Source: Balamuthia mandrillaris (Eukaryota > Discosea > Longamoebia > Balamuthiidae). From it: a DNA stretch of 51,145 bases. The notes below the pieces were generated by a model. It searched no databases. It was not told the origin of the DNA and saw only the letters and a program-made list of their open reading frames with translations. Positions 1 through 9,563 of the stretch are shown here, piece by piece. The number at the start of each line of letters is the position of its first letter. The stretch's first letter is position 1. The stretch is from assembly GCA_031835245.1 (NCBI GenBank), contig JAVKOQ010000361.1, forward strand, positions 1 to 51,145, read 5' to 3'. A program made the translations under genes and the position numbers.

Positions 1-90
1 ATCCCACCCCACGACCATAAACTTCCCACCCGACTGGTGCAAGTTCCACCCCTCATGTAAAAGTTCCAACCTATTAGGGTGATACGAATT
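1..90 (+). repeat. MULE left TIR made of ~20-bp iterations (copy 1)
   Basis: The terminal ~90 bp carries repeated blocks of the form CCCACCCC…(T)AAA spaced about 19–21 bp apart, ending near the motif CTATTAGGGTGA. The opposite end of the element (3610–3718) is its imperfect inverted copy. The first ~15 bp of the TIR lie before the window. Confidence 0.8.
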
Positions 91-414
91 AGGTGTCATG
101 CAAGCATTACAATATATATCGCTGCTATCCCTTTCCCTTTGCTTGGGAATGAGGTTACAGCTCGTCTGCTTTCAATTCCTTTCATGTTTTTGGTTTTAAC
201 AACCGTTATTTTTCCCACCATTCTTGCCCAACATACTTTTCTTTTTGTTCCCGCCTTTTTTTTTTAAAGTTACCGTTATTTTTTCTTGCGTTGTGTGACA
301 AGGTCTTCTCTTTCTTTTTTCTTTTAACCAGAAACAGTGACACAACACGACCATCACACACCTATTTTGTTTGTTTGGCTTTTGTTTTTGTTTTTTCCTT
401 TTTTTTTTTTCATT

Positions 415-3400
415 ATGGAAGAGAAGAAAAAAAGATTTGCAGAGATTTACGGTTGGATTTTTGAAAGAACAGTTCCATTGCAGCAGCTTTCAAGGTTGTA
501 CAATGGAGGAGAGGATGCTCCGACCTTCTATCGAGTCCAATGGAGATCAACTCGTGGGCTTACAAAGCGAACAGGAGTGAAGGTGCTTAGTAATCCTCGC
601 ACCACCCTTGAAGGAGTGAAAGTGTTGGTGGCACCAACAGTCAAGAAGGCGAAGAATGGAGTCCTTGAGGTTGCACTCAGCGAGAATCTTCACGGCTCTG
701 GCGGCTTTGCCTGTGCTCCTCCAAGCAGAAAGAAAAACAAAAAAATAAAGGACTGTGGAGTGCAAAGCCGTTGGGTGGTGTTTAGAGACGAGCTAAACAC
801 TGCCTACATCTACATCCAGAAGGAAGCCCAAAGCCACGGACCTGGGTTTTGTGCGCCTTCTGCAATGCCTATGACGCCTGCGCTTCGACAGTGGCTCCGC
901 CAGATGGATGGGCAAGGAGCAAAAGAAGACGGGATGAAAGGGAGGGGAGGAGCAATGACGGCGCATGAGCTGCAACAACTGTTGCTGGGGGGCGCTTGCG
1001 AGCTGGTCAAGGATGCTCGTGATGTACCAACTGTGCAGGAGATTGCCACCGTAATCCACAACGGAAGGAAAAAACTGCGAATCGGCAAGAAAGGCCAAAC
1101 CAGAGCAGAAGCCCTCCAAGAGGCCTTGAATCGACCCGAGCTGGCTTCCACTATCCTTTTTCCACCTTTGGAGAGCCGTGAAACGTACATCCTTGATCGC
1201 ACTGCAGCCCATCGGCCATGGATGATTTTTCTGATCGCGCCTTATGCAGTCACTGTGCTTCAGCGATGGGGTAAGGATGTAGTCGGCCTGGACAGCATCT
1301 ACAAGCTATCCAAGTCACATCATCCTGTTTGGGCACTGGTGGTGCAAGATGACTTGGGACGGAGCTGGCCTGTTGCCTTCGCTGTTGCTAGCAAGGAACG
1401 AGCTGCAGTTGTGCGCTTTTTTCTTTCGTCCGTTCGTCACTTTTTTGGGACACAGACCACAACGATCTACTCCCAGAACACTACGTGGCAACCCTTTGTA
1501 ATGATCGACAAAGACAAGGTGGAGCGCAACGGGGCGACAAGCGCTGGCTTTCAGGTGTTGTTGTGCGACTTTCATACGCAACAACTGTGGAGAAAAAAAG
1601 TTGCACAGTATGGTTTGTTCTCTCTTTCATGCATGCATCTGCTCTCTTGCTCTCATTGTTCATACAAGTAGAAACTAACAATAATACCAAACAACAAGGG
1701 AAGGATGATGGAAGTGTGTTGGGTTTATTAAAAAGACTGCAACACGCCATGACAGAAGAAGCAGAGGAAGAAGCAACCAAGGTGTTGCAGAACTATTGCC
1801 AAAAAAAGAGGATTACCCGTTTCTGGAAGTACTTTGACAAGAACTGGCTTTCTCCTCCATGGGCATCAACGTGGAAAAGCATTGGTCGTCCGGGGCACCG
1901 AGAGGGCTTGTGGAATACCAACAATGCAACAGAGACTATCTTTCGGAGTGTTCTCCGTGATTTCCACTGCAAGGGCACCAAAGGGGACCACAACTTGGTC
2001 TTAACGTTAGCAGACAATGTGTTTCGGCGCTACAATGTAGAGCTCAACCGCATCAACGTGCAACAGCAACGCCCAAGCCGTGGTGTTCGCCGGCTGTGGA
2101 GGAGATATCAAGAGGGATTGCGGCTGGCACAGCACCAACAGAGTGAGAAACAGAAAAAAAAAAAAAGCAGAAACAGAGAAAGACAGCAATAGCGATGATG
2201 ACAACAATGACAGAGAGGAAAAAGAGGCAGAAGGAGAAGGATTGAACGCACATTTTGTGGAGCTTGCTGACGGCGTTTTCAAATGGAACGAGTACGATGT
2301 GAGTATAGAATCGCCTTCATGCACCTGTCCTTACTTTCGGTATTATGGTAGGAGGTGCAAACATGTTTTTGGACTTGCTGCTCATCTACAGAAAACATTT
2401 TCAGATCAGAACCTTTTAGAGCTTGGACTGAAAAGACAAACAAGACGCACCAACAGCAGCACCTCAAAAGTGGCAAGAATGGTTGAAGACGAGATTGTTG
2501 AAGCAGATGATGCTGACTTGCTGGAGCAACGTGTAGCGCCTGTTACCCTTGATGATGAAGATGAGGAAGGAGAGGAGGGCCATGAACAGGAAGAGGAAAG
2601 GCCGACCCTGCTACTGTTGGAGGAGCCATCGATGGATGAACTTGGTGAGGATGATGGCAGAGATCTCGAGGAAGAAACTTCTGAAGGAGAACAACACAAC
2701 AAGGAGGAGGAGGAAAAGGAGGAGGAGGAGGAGGAGGAGGAGGAGGAGAAGGAAAAGGAGAAAGACAAACTGAATGCAAACAAAAATCAAGGAACAAAGC
2801 ATCAACATCCAGTGGAGCCAAAAATAGAGTACTCTAGCAAGGAAGAAGCAGAACAAGCAATCGCATATGCTACAGGGAAGTCATCACCTGGGAGGCCGCG
2901 CAATACAACAAAGAGGCCGAAAGTAGCAACCAACCTGCGACTCACAGAAGAATGTTTGCTTGAATTAAGTTAGTATCTCTTTTTTTTAAACAAAATCTCT
3001 CCCTCCTTTCCTACTTTTAGATAACACCTCACACAAACACCAGAAACCGAACGTACCTTTCAATCAAATTTAACAAAACCTGAAACAACAAAGAAAAAGG
3101 CAGCGGCGGTGGCGGCGGCTTCACCAAAAAAACAACAAAATCAAAAAACAAAAACGCAAAGTGGTATGTTTGTCACTTTTTGTATCAAGCAGATTCTTTT
3201 TCTGAAGTTGATTTTTGTCATTTTTGAAGAGTGCAAAGAAAAGCGTACCTCTCAATGGCAAAAGAACTGTAAAACGGAAGAGATCTATGGCGTCGCACCC
3301 GTGGTGAACTACCAGGATCCCCGAGTGGACAAAAGGAAGCCCCTCTCTCCAAAACGACAACTGAAGCCCAACCCACGGTACCAGAAAACACAGGTCGTGA

Positions 3401-3530
3401 AGCTCCTCTCTCCTCAAAAAAAAAAAAAAAAAAAAAAGAACAGAATGAAGAAAAGGTGCCCAGCGTGACAAAGAAAAGACTGGCCAAAAGAACAAAACGA
3501 AAAAAAAAAGCCCCCTAAAAAATAAATTTT
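415..3530 (+). pseudogene. MULE transposase, SWIM zinc finger, copy 1 (one frameshift)
   Basis: The protein begins at ATG 415 (MEEKKKRFAEIYGW). The DDE-like core is visible as GLDSIYKLSK (about 1285), MIDKDK (about 1500) and NATETIFR (about 1925). A CDFH motif sits near 1565, typical of MULE transposases. A SWIM finger (C-x-C-x9-C-x-H; CTCPYF…RCKH) lies at 2318–2365, followed by acidic runs and an AT-hook-like GRPRNTTKRPK near 2895. An intron is likely at 1613–1668 (GTTTGT…ACAAG). The change of open frame there is therefore splicing; copy 2 has a 57-nt version that happens to stay open. A real one-base-type frame change lies in the A-run at 2153–2164. Further small exons up to about 3530 encode a conserved basic tail. 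Confidence 0.82.
3031..3530 (+). CDS. 3' exons of MULE transposase (basic tail), copy 1
   Basis: The conserved reading frame holds KKQQNQKTKTQ before, and ECKEKRTSQWQKNC…VVNYQDPRVDKRK after, an intron-like segment beginning GGTATGTTTGTC (about 3163) and ending TTTTTGAAG (about 3230). Copy 2 conserves the same frame and intron (38577–38972, minus). The upstream block ends at 2973 next to a GTTAGTATC donor-like sequence, so these are probably C-terminal exons of the transposase and not a second gene. A long A-run at 3417–3437 in this copy lengthens or shifts the Lys-rich end relative to copy 2. No known domain is recognised; the tail is strongly basic and could bind nucleic acid. Confidence 0.5.
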
Positions 3531-3609
3531 TGATTTTTCTGCTCCCTTTTCTCCACTCTCTAAAATAATGGCCAGCGCACGCTTTGGTGGCAAAATAGCA
3601 CAAAAATAA

Positions 3610-3718
3610 TAGGTTGTTATAAATACATATTAGGGTGGGTAAATTACCTGAGGGGTGGGACGTTTACCGAAGGGGTGGGACTTTTAGCGTTGTGGGGTGG
3701 GACGTTTACCCGATGCGC
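3610..3718 (+). repeat. MULE right TIR (copy 1)
   Basis: This is the inverted counterpart of the left end. It holds three to four GGGGTGGGAC/TTTTA(C)C iterations about 20 bp apart and ends in GCGC at 3718. The outer bases correspond to GCGAATCGGGTAAACG at the left edge of copy 2. Confidence 0.8.
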
Positions 3719-3727
3719 CTTTCACAG
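3719..3727 (+). repeat. Putative 9-bp target-site duplication of MULE copy 1
   Basis: CTTTCACAG directly follows the right end. Copy 2 has a proven 9-bp duplication, so the same length is expected here. The partner copy is outside the window. The sequence also reads as a 3' splice acceptor (pyrimidines then CAG) in front of in-frame phosphatase codons. Confidence 0.55.
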
Positions 3728-5051
3728 CCTCACGTGTGGCATGCACCACCTTTCTGGATTACATCAAGAACAATTTGCATCGCATCGACACGTTGAAGGA
3801 GGCAGGCCATTACTTGCTCCGAGCGTTCGCTCATGCTCACACGCAAATTATCGAACGACCGCCGGCAAGAAGCAACACATTCAACTCTTGGGAGAAAGGC
3901 ATCTTTCCACGCCCTTCATCGTCTTCCACTGGTTCTTCATATTCGTTATCTTCTTCTCCTGTGACTTCGTTTGCGATCGGTGAAAGCGGACATTCCGTCA
4001 TCTCTTCAGGCAGAATACCTGTATCTCCACGTGCAGAACGCAAGCGAGAGGAAACAATGAGCTTCGATTACAGTGCCTCGAGTGGAAGCGTGCCGACATC
4101 GTCTTCGATGGAAGAGCCGCACAGAGTCAATCCTTCTTCGTCCAAGAAAAATGTCTATTCTGCTGGCACCACAACTCTCATCGGAGGAATGTTGATGGAA
4201 CTTTCTGAGGTTCGTTTTCTTTTTTTGTTTTTGTTTCAGTTATGGTAATGTTTTTGTATAAAACACTATAGGAAGAAATTGAGAAGTTTGATTGTGAGTA
4301 TATCTTTGTTTGTGCGAATGTTGGCAACTGCAAATGCTTCCTTTATGATCCCGTTTTGCAGATCGTCACTGACGTTACCAGCGGCAATCTTGGTACTTTA
4401 TCTTCTATTCATTATCATCTCTCTTTCTCTTTCTCTCTCGTTCTCTCTCTCTCTCTCGTTCTCTCTCCATATTAGTCCTTATACTCCTCCTCTCTCTCTC
4501 TCATTCTCCCTCTCTCTCTTCCATCAAAGCGAGCAAAATGGATGAAAGAGATTTGGGTGGACGAATCGGACCCTACGTGGGTCCCGCTGGCAATCCTGAT
4601 CTTCGCAACCTGGGCCTGTTCATGCTGCCCTGCAAGCAGGACTCCATCATCATGCTCCTCACTCCCGGCGTTTACGACAACTTGGACCCAGAGTACCTCG
4701 GCCTACAACCTTCGGACGTCGACCTCAACAATGTCGAGTCCTGGTCGGAGGTGGAGAACGCGGAGTTGGGCGTGAAGGAGAGCTTTCGATGCGAGTACAT
4801 TCTGGACATTATCTCCTCCATCGCGGCGCATCACCATCATGACCCAAAGGAAGCGAGAAAGGTGAGGCCCAAGGACGTGGTCAATGCGCTTTTGTTGCAC
4901 TGCAAGAACGTCACGAAGCACACCCGTCATTGGTCCAGAGATAATCCTTCTCATCGAGTTCCAAAAGATTATTTAAGGTTTTCTTTCTTCTTTCTTTCTT
5001 GCTTCCTTCCTTTTAACTTTGTGGGTCCTTCTTTCTTCTTCTTTCTTTTGT

Positions 5052-5111
<60 letters not shown>

Positions 5112-5847
5112 GTCGTTTCTTTCTTGTCGTTTCTTTCTTTCTTTCTTGTCGTTTCTTTCTTTCTTCCTTGTCGTTTCTTTCTTTCCATTTGCTCGACCAC
5201 AAAAAAAGGTTTCCCGGAAGAATGGATCATGCCTCCGCTGTTGCCATTTCTGTTGGCAACAACGACTTTAGTGCCCAGCGTCTCAACTTTAGAGACAAAG
5301 GTCTCCCTCCTCTCCTCTTCTTTTCTTTGTTCTTTCTCGTCCAACTTAGCTCTTGCTCGCAACAACAGAGTCATTGATGATACCGCATCCACCATGTTAT
5401 AACGTGAAAAGGCTTCAGCAGCCGCCAGCATTCATGATAACCATGGCGGAGAGCGAGACGATGGTCTACGCCGTTTGTTGGTCGACGATGGGGACGTCCA
5501 GCATGGAGTGCATCGCAACGCCGCAGAAGCTTACCTTCCGGTTGAAGGAGGAGTTTTGCAAGCCCAAACCCTTTTTGCCGGAAGACGCACGAGTCATGGT
5601 TCGAGAGGAGGAAGAGGAGGATGAGTACGGAGAAAAAGAAAAAGAATGGAAGGAAGCCAATGGAGATGAAGAAGAGGAGGACAAAGAGAACAAGCTTGGC
5701 GATCCGATGTTGTTAGTGGATTATGACAAAGTGGAGGAGGTGGAGCTGGAATCGTGTCGCGTGGATCCGGAGAGTCTCGCCCAAGAGAGCAAACCTGAGC
5801 TGGGACAGATAATATTCTCTCTGCGTAAGGTGGAGAGCAGCTATTAG
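3728..5847 (+). CDS. PP2C-like domain protein (CG9801 type), 5' part missing
   Basis: The exons fit at 3728–4209, 4272–4392, 4530–4977, 5209–5300 and 5369–5847, and all phases agree. The product resembles the conserved 'PP2C-like domain-containing protein CG9801' family. Diagnostic runs are AGTTTLIGGMLMEL, FVCANVGNCKCFLYDP, GGRIGPYVGPAGNPDLRNL and LTPGVYDNLDPEYLG. These proteins have a PP2C fold and are often considered weak or inactive phosphatases. The visible frame starts at SRVACTTFLDYIKNNL, so the N-terminal part with the first metal-binding acidic residues lies on the far side of MULE copy 1. Either the transposon is in an intron, for which CTTTCACAG gives an acceptor, or the gene is broken. 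The C-terminal extension after residue-rich NVKRLQQPPAF is acidic. Introns 2 and 3 are filled with CT and CTTT repeats. Confidence 0.8.
4423..4518 (+). repeat. (CT)n microsatellite in PP2C-like intron 2
   Basis: A pyrimidine tract of CTCTCTTT/CTCTCTCT units occupies most of the intron 4393–4529, starting about 30 nt after the GTACTT donor. Confidence 0.9.
4978..5208 (+). repeat. (CTTT)n microsatellite intron
   Basis: The intron runs from GTTTTC (4978) to AAAAAAAG (5208). About 15 perfect CTTT units lie at 5052–5111, followed by TTTCTTGTCG-spaced repeats to about 5190. The flanking exons join in frame as DYLR–FPGRMDH. Confidence 0.85.
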
Positions 5848-6185
5848 AAGAGTGATGTGTTTGTTGATATTCACATTACACAACAAAAAATAAAAAAAAA
5901 GTGCAGCACTCAGGAGTTAAAACGCAAACTTGCTTCAAGGCCCCAAGGCATTATTCTCTCTCCCGAAAATGATCATCGGGGCGATGCAGAGAGATTGCAA
6001 TACTATGTGTCAGCTAGGGATTGGAGGAGAGAAAAATGTCGGGACCTCACCTGCGAAATTAATTGAGCCTTAAAGCAACAACATAAAAAAAATAACACAC
6101 AAAAACAAAAACACAAAACAACAAAACAAACAGTAGACACACAGGAAGAGGTGAACTTACTTTGTAGCGCACAAGTTTTCAAAAA
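5848..6185. other. Spacer between PP2C-like and coiled-coil genes
   Basis: No supported gene. A short open stretch at 5857–6066 has no recognisable similarity and no good context. The last ~110 bp are A/C-rich (ACAAAACAACAAAAC-type) and look like the 5' leader of the gene starting at 6186. Confidence 0.6.
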
Positions 6186-7112
6186 ATGAAGGCCAATCCG
6201 TTCTTGCAGATGGACAAGCAGAAGCAGGAGGAGGAACAGAGAATGCGCAAGCTGTTCGAAGAGAAAATGAGGCTGAGAGAAGAGGAGCAAAGAAAAAAAG
6301 ACGGCAACCACCAAGGCGAGAAGGACGAAAACGAAGCTGCGTTGGAGCAAAAGCGAAAGGAGAAAGAAGAAGAGGAAGAGCGGTGGAGAAAGGAGGAAGA
6401 AGAAAAGGAGAGAATAAGAAAGGAGCAGGAGGAAGAGGAGGAAAACAGGAGGAAGGAGGAAGAAGAAAAGGAGAGAATAAGGAAGGAGGAAGAAGCAGAA
6501 AGACAACGAATAGAAGAGGAAGAGGAAAGAAGGAGAAAGGAGGAGGAAGAAGAGAGAAGGAAGAAAGAAGAGGAAGAGGAAAGAAGGAGAAAAGAGGAGG
6601 AAGAAGCGGAAGAGAGGAGACGACAAGAAGAAGAGGAAGAAGAAAGAAGGAGAAAGGAGGAGGAAGAAGCGGAGGAGAGGAGAAGACAAGAAGAGGAAGA
6701 AGCGAGAAGGAAACAGGAGCAAGAAGAGGAGGAAGAAAGAAAAAGAAAAGAAGCAGCAGAAGCAGAAGAGAAAAGAAACAGACAAGAAGAGGAGGAAGAA
6801 GCAGAAAGAAAACGAAAGGAACAAGATGAAAGAAGGCAACGGGAACAACAGCAACAAGTTAATAATGCTAATGGCCCTCAAGGAACTCGTGTAGTGACAA
6901 GAACAGCTACAATCACGAAGGAAGACAAAGCGCCGGACGCTCGCACTCTAGAAGAAATCAAAAAAAAGAGGGAGGAAGAGAAGCAGAGAATACAAATGGA
7001 AGTGAGCGCAAAGAAGAGAGTCAACCCCTTCTTGGAAATGGAGAAGAAGAAGCAGGAAGAGGAAGCGGCCTTGCGCAGAAAGTATGAGGAGCTTCTAAAC
7101 AAACGTGATTAA
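6186..7112 (+). CDS. Glu/Arg/Lys-rich coiled-coil protein with NPFLxM motifs at both ends
   Basis: A single exon encodes 308 residues from ATG at 6186. Roughly residues 15–225 form an almost pure E/K/R heptad-like coiled coil (EERRRKEEEE-type units). A short N/G/Q/T-rich linker follows. The extreme N-terminus (NPFLQMDKQKQEEE) and the C-terminus (NPFLEMEKKKQEEEAALRRKY) carry the same motif, so the protein seems bounded by two copies of one short module. No enzymatic domain is seen. Such single-α-helix or coiled-coil proteins often act as spacers or scaffolds, but that role is inferred. Repetitive codons (GAGGAAGAA) make the length prone to slippage. I do not recognise a named orthologue. Confidence 0.75.
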   Translation: MKANPFLQMDKQKQEEEQRMRKLFEEKMRLREEEQRKKDGNHQGEKDENEAALEQKRKEKEEEEERWRKEEEEKERIRKEQEEEEENRRKEEEEKERIRKEEEAERQRIEEEEERRRKEEEEERRKKEEEEERRRKEEEEAEERRRQEEEEEERRRKEEEEAEERRRQEEEEARRKQEQEEEEERKRKEAAEAEEKRNRQEEEEEAERKRKEQDERRQREQQQQVNNANGPQGTRVVTRTATITKEDKAPDARTLEEIKKKREEEKQRIQMEVSAKKRVNPFLEMEKKKQEEEAALRRKYEELLNKRD

Positions 7113-7222
7113 CTTGTTTGCATAAACATAAAAAAAATGTCAGTACATCAGTATAGAAAAAAATCAAACACTACAAGTATGCTTACCTCTTAACAACCAG
7201 CACAGTAAACGAAGAAATAGCT

Positions 7223-8818
7223 TTACAAGGAAGGAGGAGGATTGTTGGTGATGGAACAGCGGCAACCACCTATCAGAATGACCATTGGATAAAACCTTGA
7301 CTCAAACTTGGGAAGCTTCACCGTGTCCAGCACTCTGCCTTCGCACAGGAAGCGAATGTAGCCGTTCTGCACCATCATGCCGAACCTGAGCTCCGAGTTG
7401 TTCAGGGAAGGCAAGTACACGGTGTTGAGCTTCTTGCTGCACTTGAAGAGGTTACCGCTGTTCAGATAGAGTCCCACACCGGCATTGGAGGAGGTCCATC
7501 CCTTAGTCTGCGTCTTGCTGGGGTCCATGTTCTCGTTGACAATTCCCAGGCCTATTGTCTTCCCTGGCGGCGCTTTTATGTTGCTGATCTCAAAGTAGAC
7601 CCGTTGGTCCTCATTGACATCAAAGGGCTCCGTGGTACGAGCCACCGTGTAGGAGCCTAGAGCGCTGATGTTCTTGGCTTTGAGGCCATCCGCGCTCAGC
7701 TGAATATTGGAGTGGCACTCTCCAAACCGCCAAATGCACTTGGGAGAGGTGTTACCGGAGAGAGCCTCCATCAGACCTTCCAACTGGAAGAACTGAGCTT
7801 CTTGTAGGAGGCGGCGCAGCTTCTCAGGTTTGTGGGAGGAGGAGTAACAGGGCACGCTACCATCGCGCAGGTAATTAATGATGTGTTGGAAGGTAGGACC
7901 GTCACGGTCGATGAAGATACGGCCAAGTCGATCGCGCCTATAGTTGTAGCGACCACTGAACATGGCGGCTAACATTGACCCTTCTTTCGTTAGAGTCAGT
8001 CTCGAGGTGGTGTACTGTACTCCGCCGACATTCAGTTCTATGATGTCCTCTTCTTCTTCGTCATCGTCATCTTCATCAGCAGAGGAATACTCGTAGTCAT
8101 CGTCATCATTTACGTCATAGTCATCGTCGTCATAACGATAATTTTCATCAGATTCTCCTTGTCTCTGTTCAGCTTGACCTTCTCTTTCTCCTTGTCCCTT
8201 TTCTTCTTCTTCATGGTGTTGTTGCTGTTGTTGAGGAAGACACGATCCCTCTTGCTGCTGTTCCGAACCTTGTCCAGAAGAATCTACAATGTCCTTTCCC
8301 TTTTGCTTGCCTTCTTTGTTGTTTGCTTTTTGCAAAGAAGAGGCCAATTGCACTTTATGGCTGGTTCTATTTGTTCTCTTGTTTCCACCAACGCGACGGC
8401 CTTCACCCAGTCTTCTCTGTCGTCCTCTTCCTCCTCCGCCTCTTCTTCTCTTGCTGCCATCCGGAGCCAACACTCCCAGCTTGATCAATGCTTCCTTCTC
8501 TTGAGCAAAAGCTAGCTTATCCCTCCGCAAGGCCTCCCTCTCTAGCTCCAGCGTGGCCCACTCCCTCTCCACTGCCAAATAGAGCGGCTCCAAAAGGCGC
8601 AGCAGAACTTGCTTTCTCCGAAGAGAAGAAGCAGAAGGCTCACCTCCACCGCCACCTTGTTGATCTTCGTTCTCTTCCGTTGCAAGTAGGGAATGAAGAA
8701 GAGAAGAGGCAACAGCAGCTGAAGAAGAAGAAGGGGAAGAAGTGGAAGAAGAGGAGGCGGAAAGAGGATGACAACGACGATAGGAGGAAGAGGAAGAGGA
8801 GGAAAGGCTGGTTGGCAT
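7223..8818 (-). CDS. BTB(T1/KCTD-type)–SPRY domain protein
   Basis: ATG at 8818 and stop at 7223 give 531 residues. After a Ser-rich N-terminus, a short coiled stretch (EREWATLELEREALRRDK) and a Gly/Arg/Gln and acidic low-complexity region, a T1-type BTB domain starts near residue 257 (IIELNVGGVQYTTSRLTL, then FIDRDGPTFQHIINYLRDG). From about residue 370 to the end is a SPRY/B30.2-like domain (VYFEISNI, KTIGLGIVNE, GWTSSNAGVGLYLNSG, GYIRFLCEGRVLDTV, FYPMVIL). KCTD-type BTB domains oligomerise and commonly feed cullin-3 ligases, while SPRY binds peptides, so a substrate-adaptor role is plausible. A GT-donor-like site after a Ser/Gly-rich frame at about 9040–9191 (minus) suggests a possible upstream exon. 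Confidence 0.85.
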   Translation of the reverse strand: MPTSLSSSSSSSYRRCHPLSASSSSTSSPSSSSAAVASSLLHSLLATEENEDQQGGGGGEPSASSLRRKQVLLRLLEPLYLAVEREWATLELEREALRRDKLAFAQEKEALIKLGVLAPDGSKRRRGGGGRGRQRRLGEGRRVGGNKRTNRTSHKVQLASSLQKANNKEGKQKGKDIVDSSGQGSEQQQEGSCLPQQQQQHHEEEEKGQGEREGQAEQRQGESDENYRYDDDDYDVNDDDDYEYSSADEDDDDEEEEDIIELNVGGVQYTTSRLTLTKEGSMLAAMFSGRYNYRRDRLGRIFIDRDGPTFQHIINYLRDGSVPCYSSSHKPEKLRRLLQEAQFFQLEGLMEALSGNTSPKCIWRFGECHSNIQLSADGLKAKNISALGSYTVARTTEPFDVNEDQRVYFEISNIKAPPGKTIGLGIVNENMDPSKTQTKGWTSSNAGVGLYLNSGNLFKCSKKLNTVYLPSLNNSELRFGMMVQNGYIRFLCEGRVLDTVKLPKFESRFYPMVILIGGCRCSITNNPPPSL

Positions 8819-9563
8819 TTTATTCTTCCTCCTTTCTTTTTGGGCTTTGTGTCTTTCTTTGTCTTGCCAACCAGAAAAAGAAGAAGAAGAAGGAGAGGAG
8901 GAAAGAGGCGCAGACGAGCGAAGGAGACTTCTTTCCGAAAGACCTGTTATTATAGGAACAGAAGTAGGAACGAGAAGGAAGAATAAGAAGAAAGCAATAA
9001 AAAATCAATAGAAAAAAAAACGTAGCAGGCATACCATCTAAACTTTGTTCTCCTTGCCCGACTGCATCGAGTTCCAGTCCCATGTAGCCTCGATAATCTC
9101 CACCTCCCCCGCTGCCACTGCCGCCATCCGATGAAGCAGCAGTAGCACCACCGCTGCTGCTTCTCCCAGAGCCGTTGGTCGATGACCACATCAACAACAC
9201 ACACAACCTGCTTTTTTTTTTTCCTCTCTACTTTTTACGTAGCCCACACCCTAGGCCTGCAACGCTGCTGCATTGGATCAGCAATTGTCAAGCGTTGCTG
9301 CACTTTTGTCGACAAAATTATGAGTAAATTGTAAACAGCTGCACATGAGGGAGCAACAAAACTTGAGCAAGTCCGAGGTGCAGGCAGGCCTGTGGGACGG
9401 TGGCCAGCACCACAAATACGTTTGTTTTGTGCTTTCCCTTCTCGCACCATCACCGTATTGTTCTTGTTCTTTCCCCAAGGCTTTTTTTTTGTTTGGAAGA
9501 AAAACAAAACAAAAAACAAAAAGGAGTGGCCAACAAACACAAGTCTATTTTAACAACAGAAAA
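8819..9563. other. Spacer; possible 5' exon of BTB–SPRY gene
   Basis: Most of this shows no gene. On the minus strand, 9191–9040 encodes a Ser/Gly-rich start (MWSSTNGSGRSSSGG) that runs into TTAGATG|GTATGCC, a fair donor, and could be a first coding exon spliced into the BTB–SPRY frame. The splice phase can be satisfied by an acceptor near 8837, but this is weak. 9207–9563 holds T-rich and A/C-rich sequence without features. Confidence 0.35.

Larger units (their letters stand above)
1..3718 (+). mobile_element. MULE DNA transposon, copy 1 (lacks first ~15 bp)
   Basis: This is a Mutator-like (MULE) transposon. It matches the minus-strand copy at 38377–42085 from end to end: the same TIRs, the same transposase and the same 3' exons. 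The window opens 15 bp inside its left end, judged by alignment to copy 2. The right end is at 3718 (…CCGATGCGC), equivalent to …CCGATTCGC in copy 2. The flanking CTTTCACAG (3719–3727) is the expected 9-bp target duplication, but its partner lies outside the window. The transposase has a DDE-type core, a CDFH motif and a SWIM zinc finger. This copy has one frame change relative to copy 2, at an A-run near 2153–2164, so it is probably not autonomous. Confidence 0.9.

Noticed and set aside
79-267. Short hydrophobic frame at the left edge
   Set aside because: Starts from a non-ATG codon inside the MULE leader; nothing equivalent is kept in copy 2.
1613-1668. Frameshift in the transposase of MULE copy 1
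   Set aside because: Both copies have GT…AG at the same place and splice to the same in-frame junction, so this is an intron.
6003-6881. Long minus-strand open frame rich in Leu/Phe/Ser
   Set aside because: It is the complement of the Glu/Arg-rich coiled-coil gene; composition alone keeps it open.
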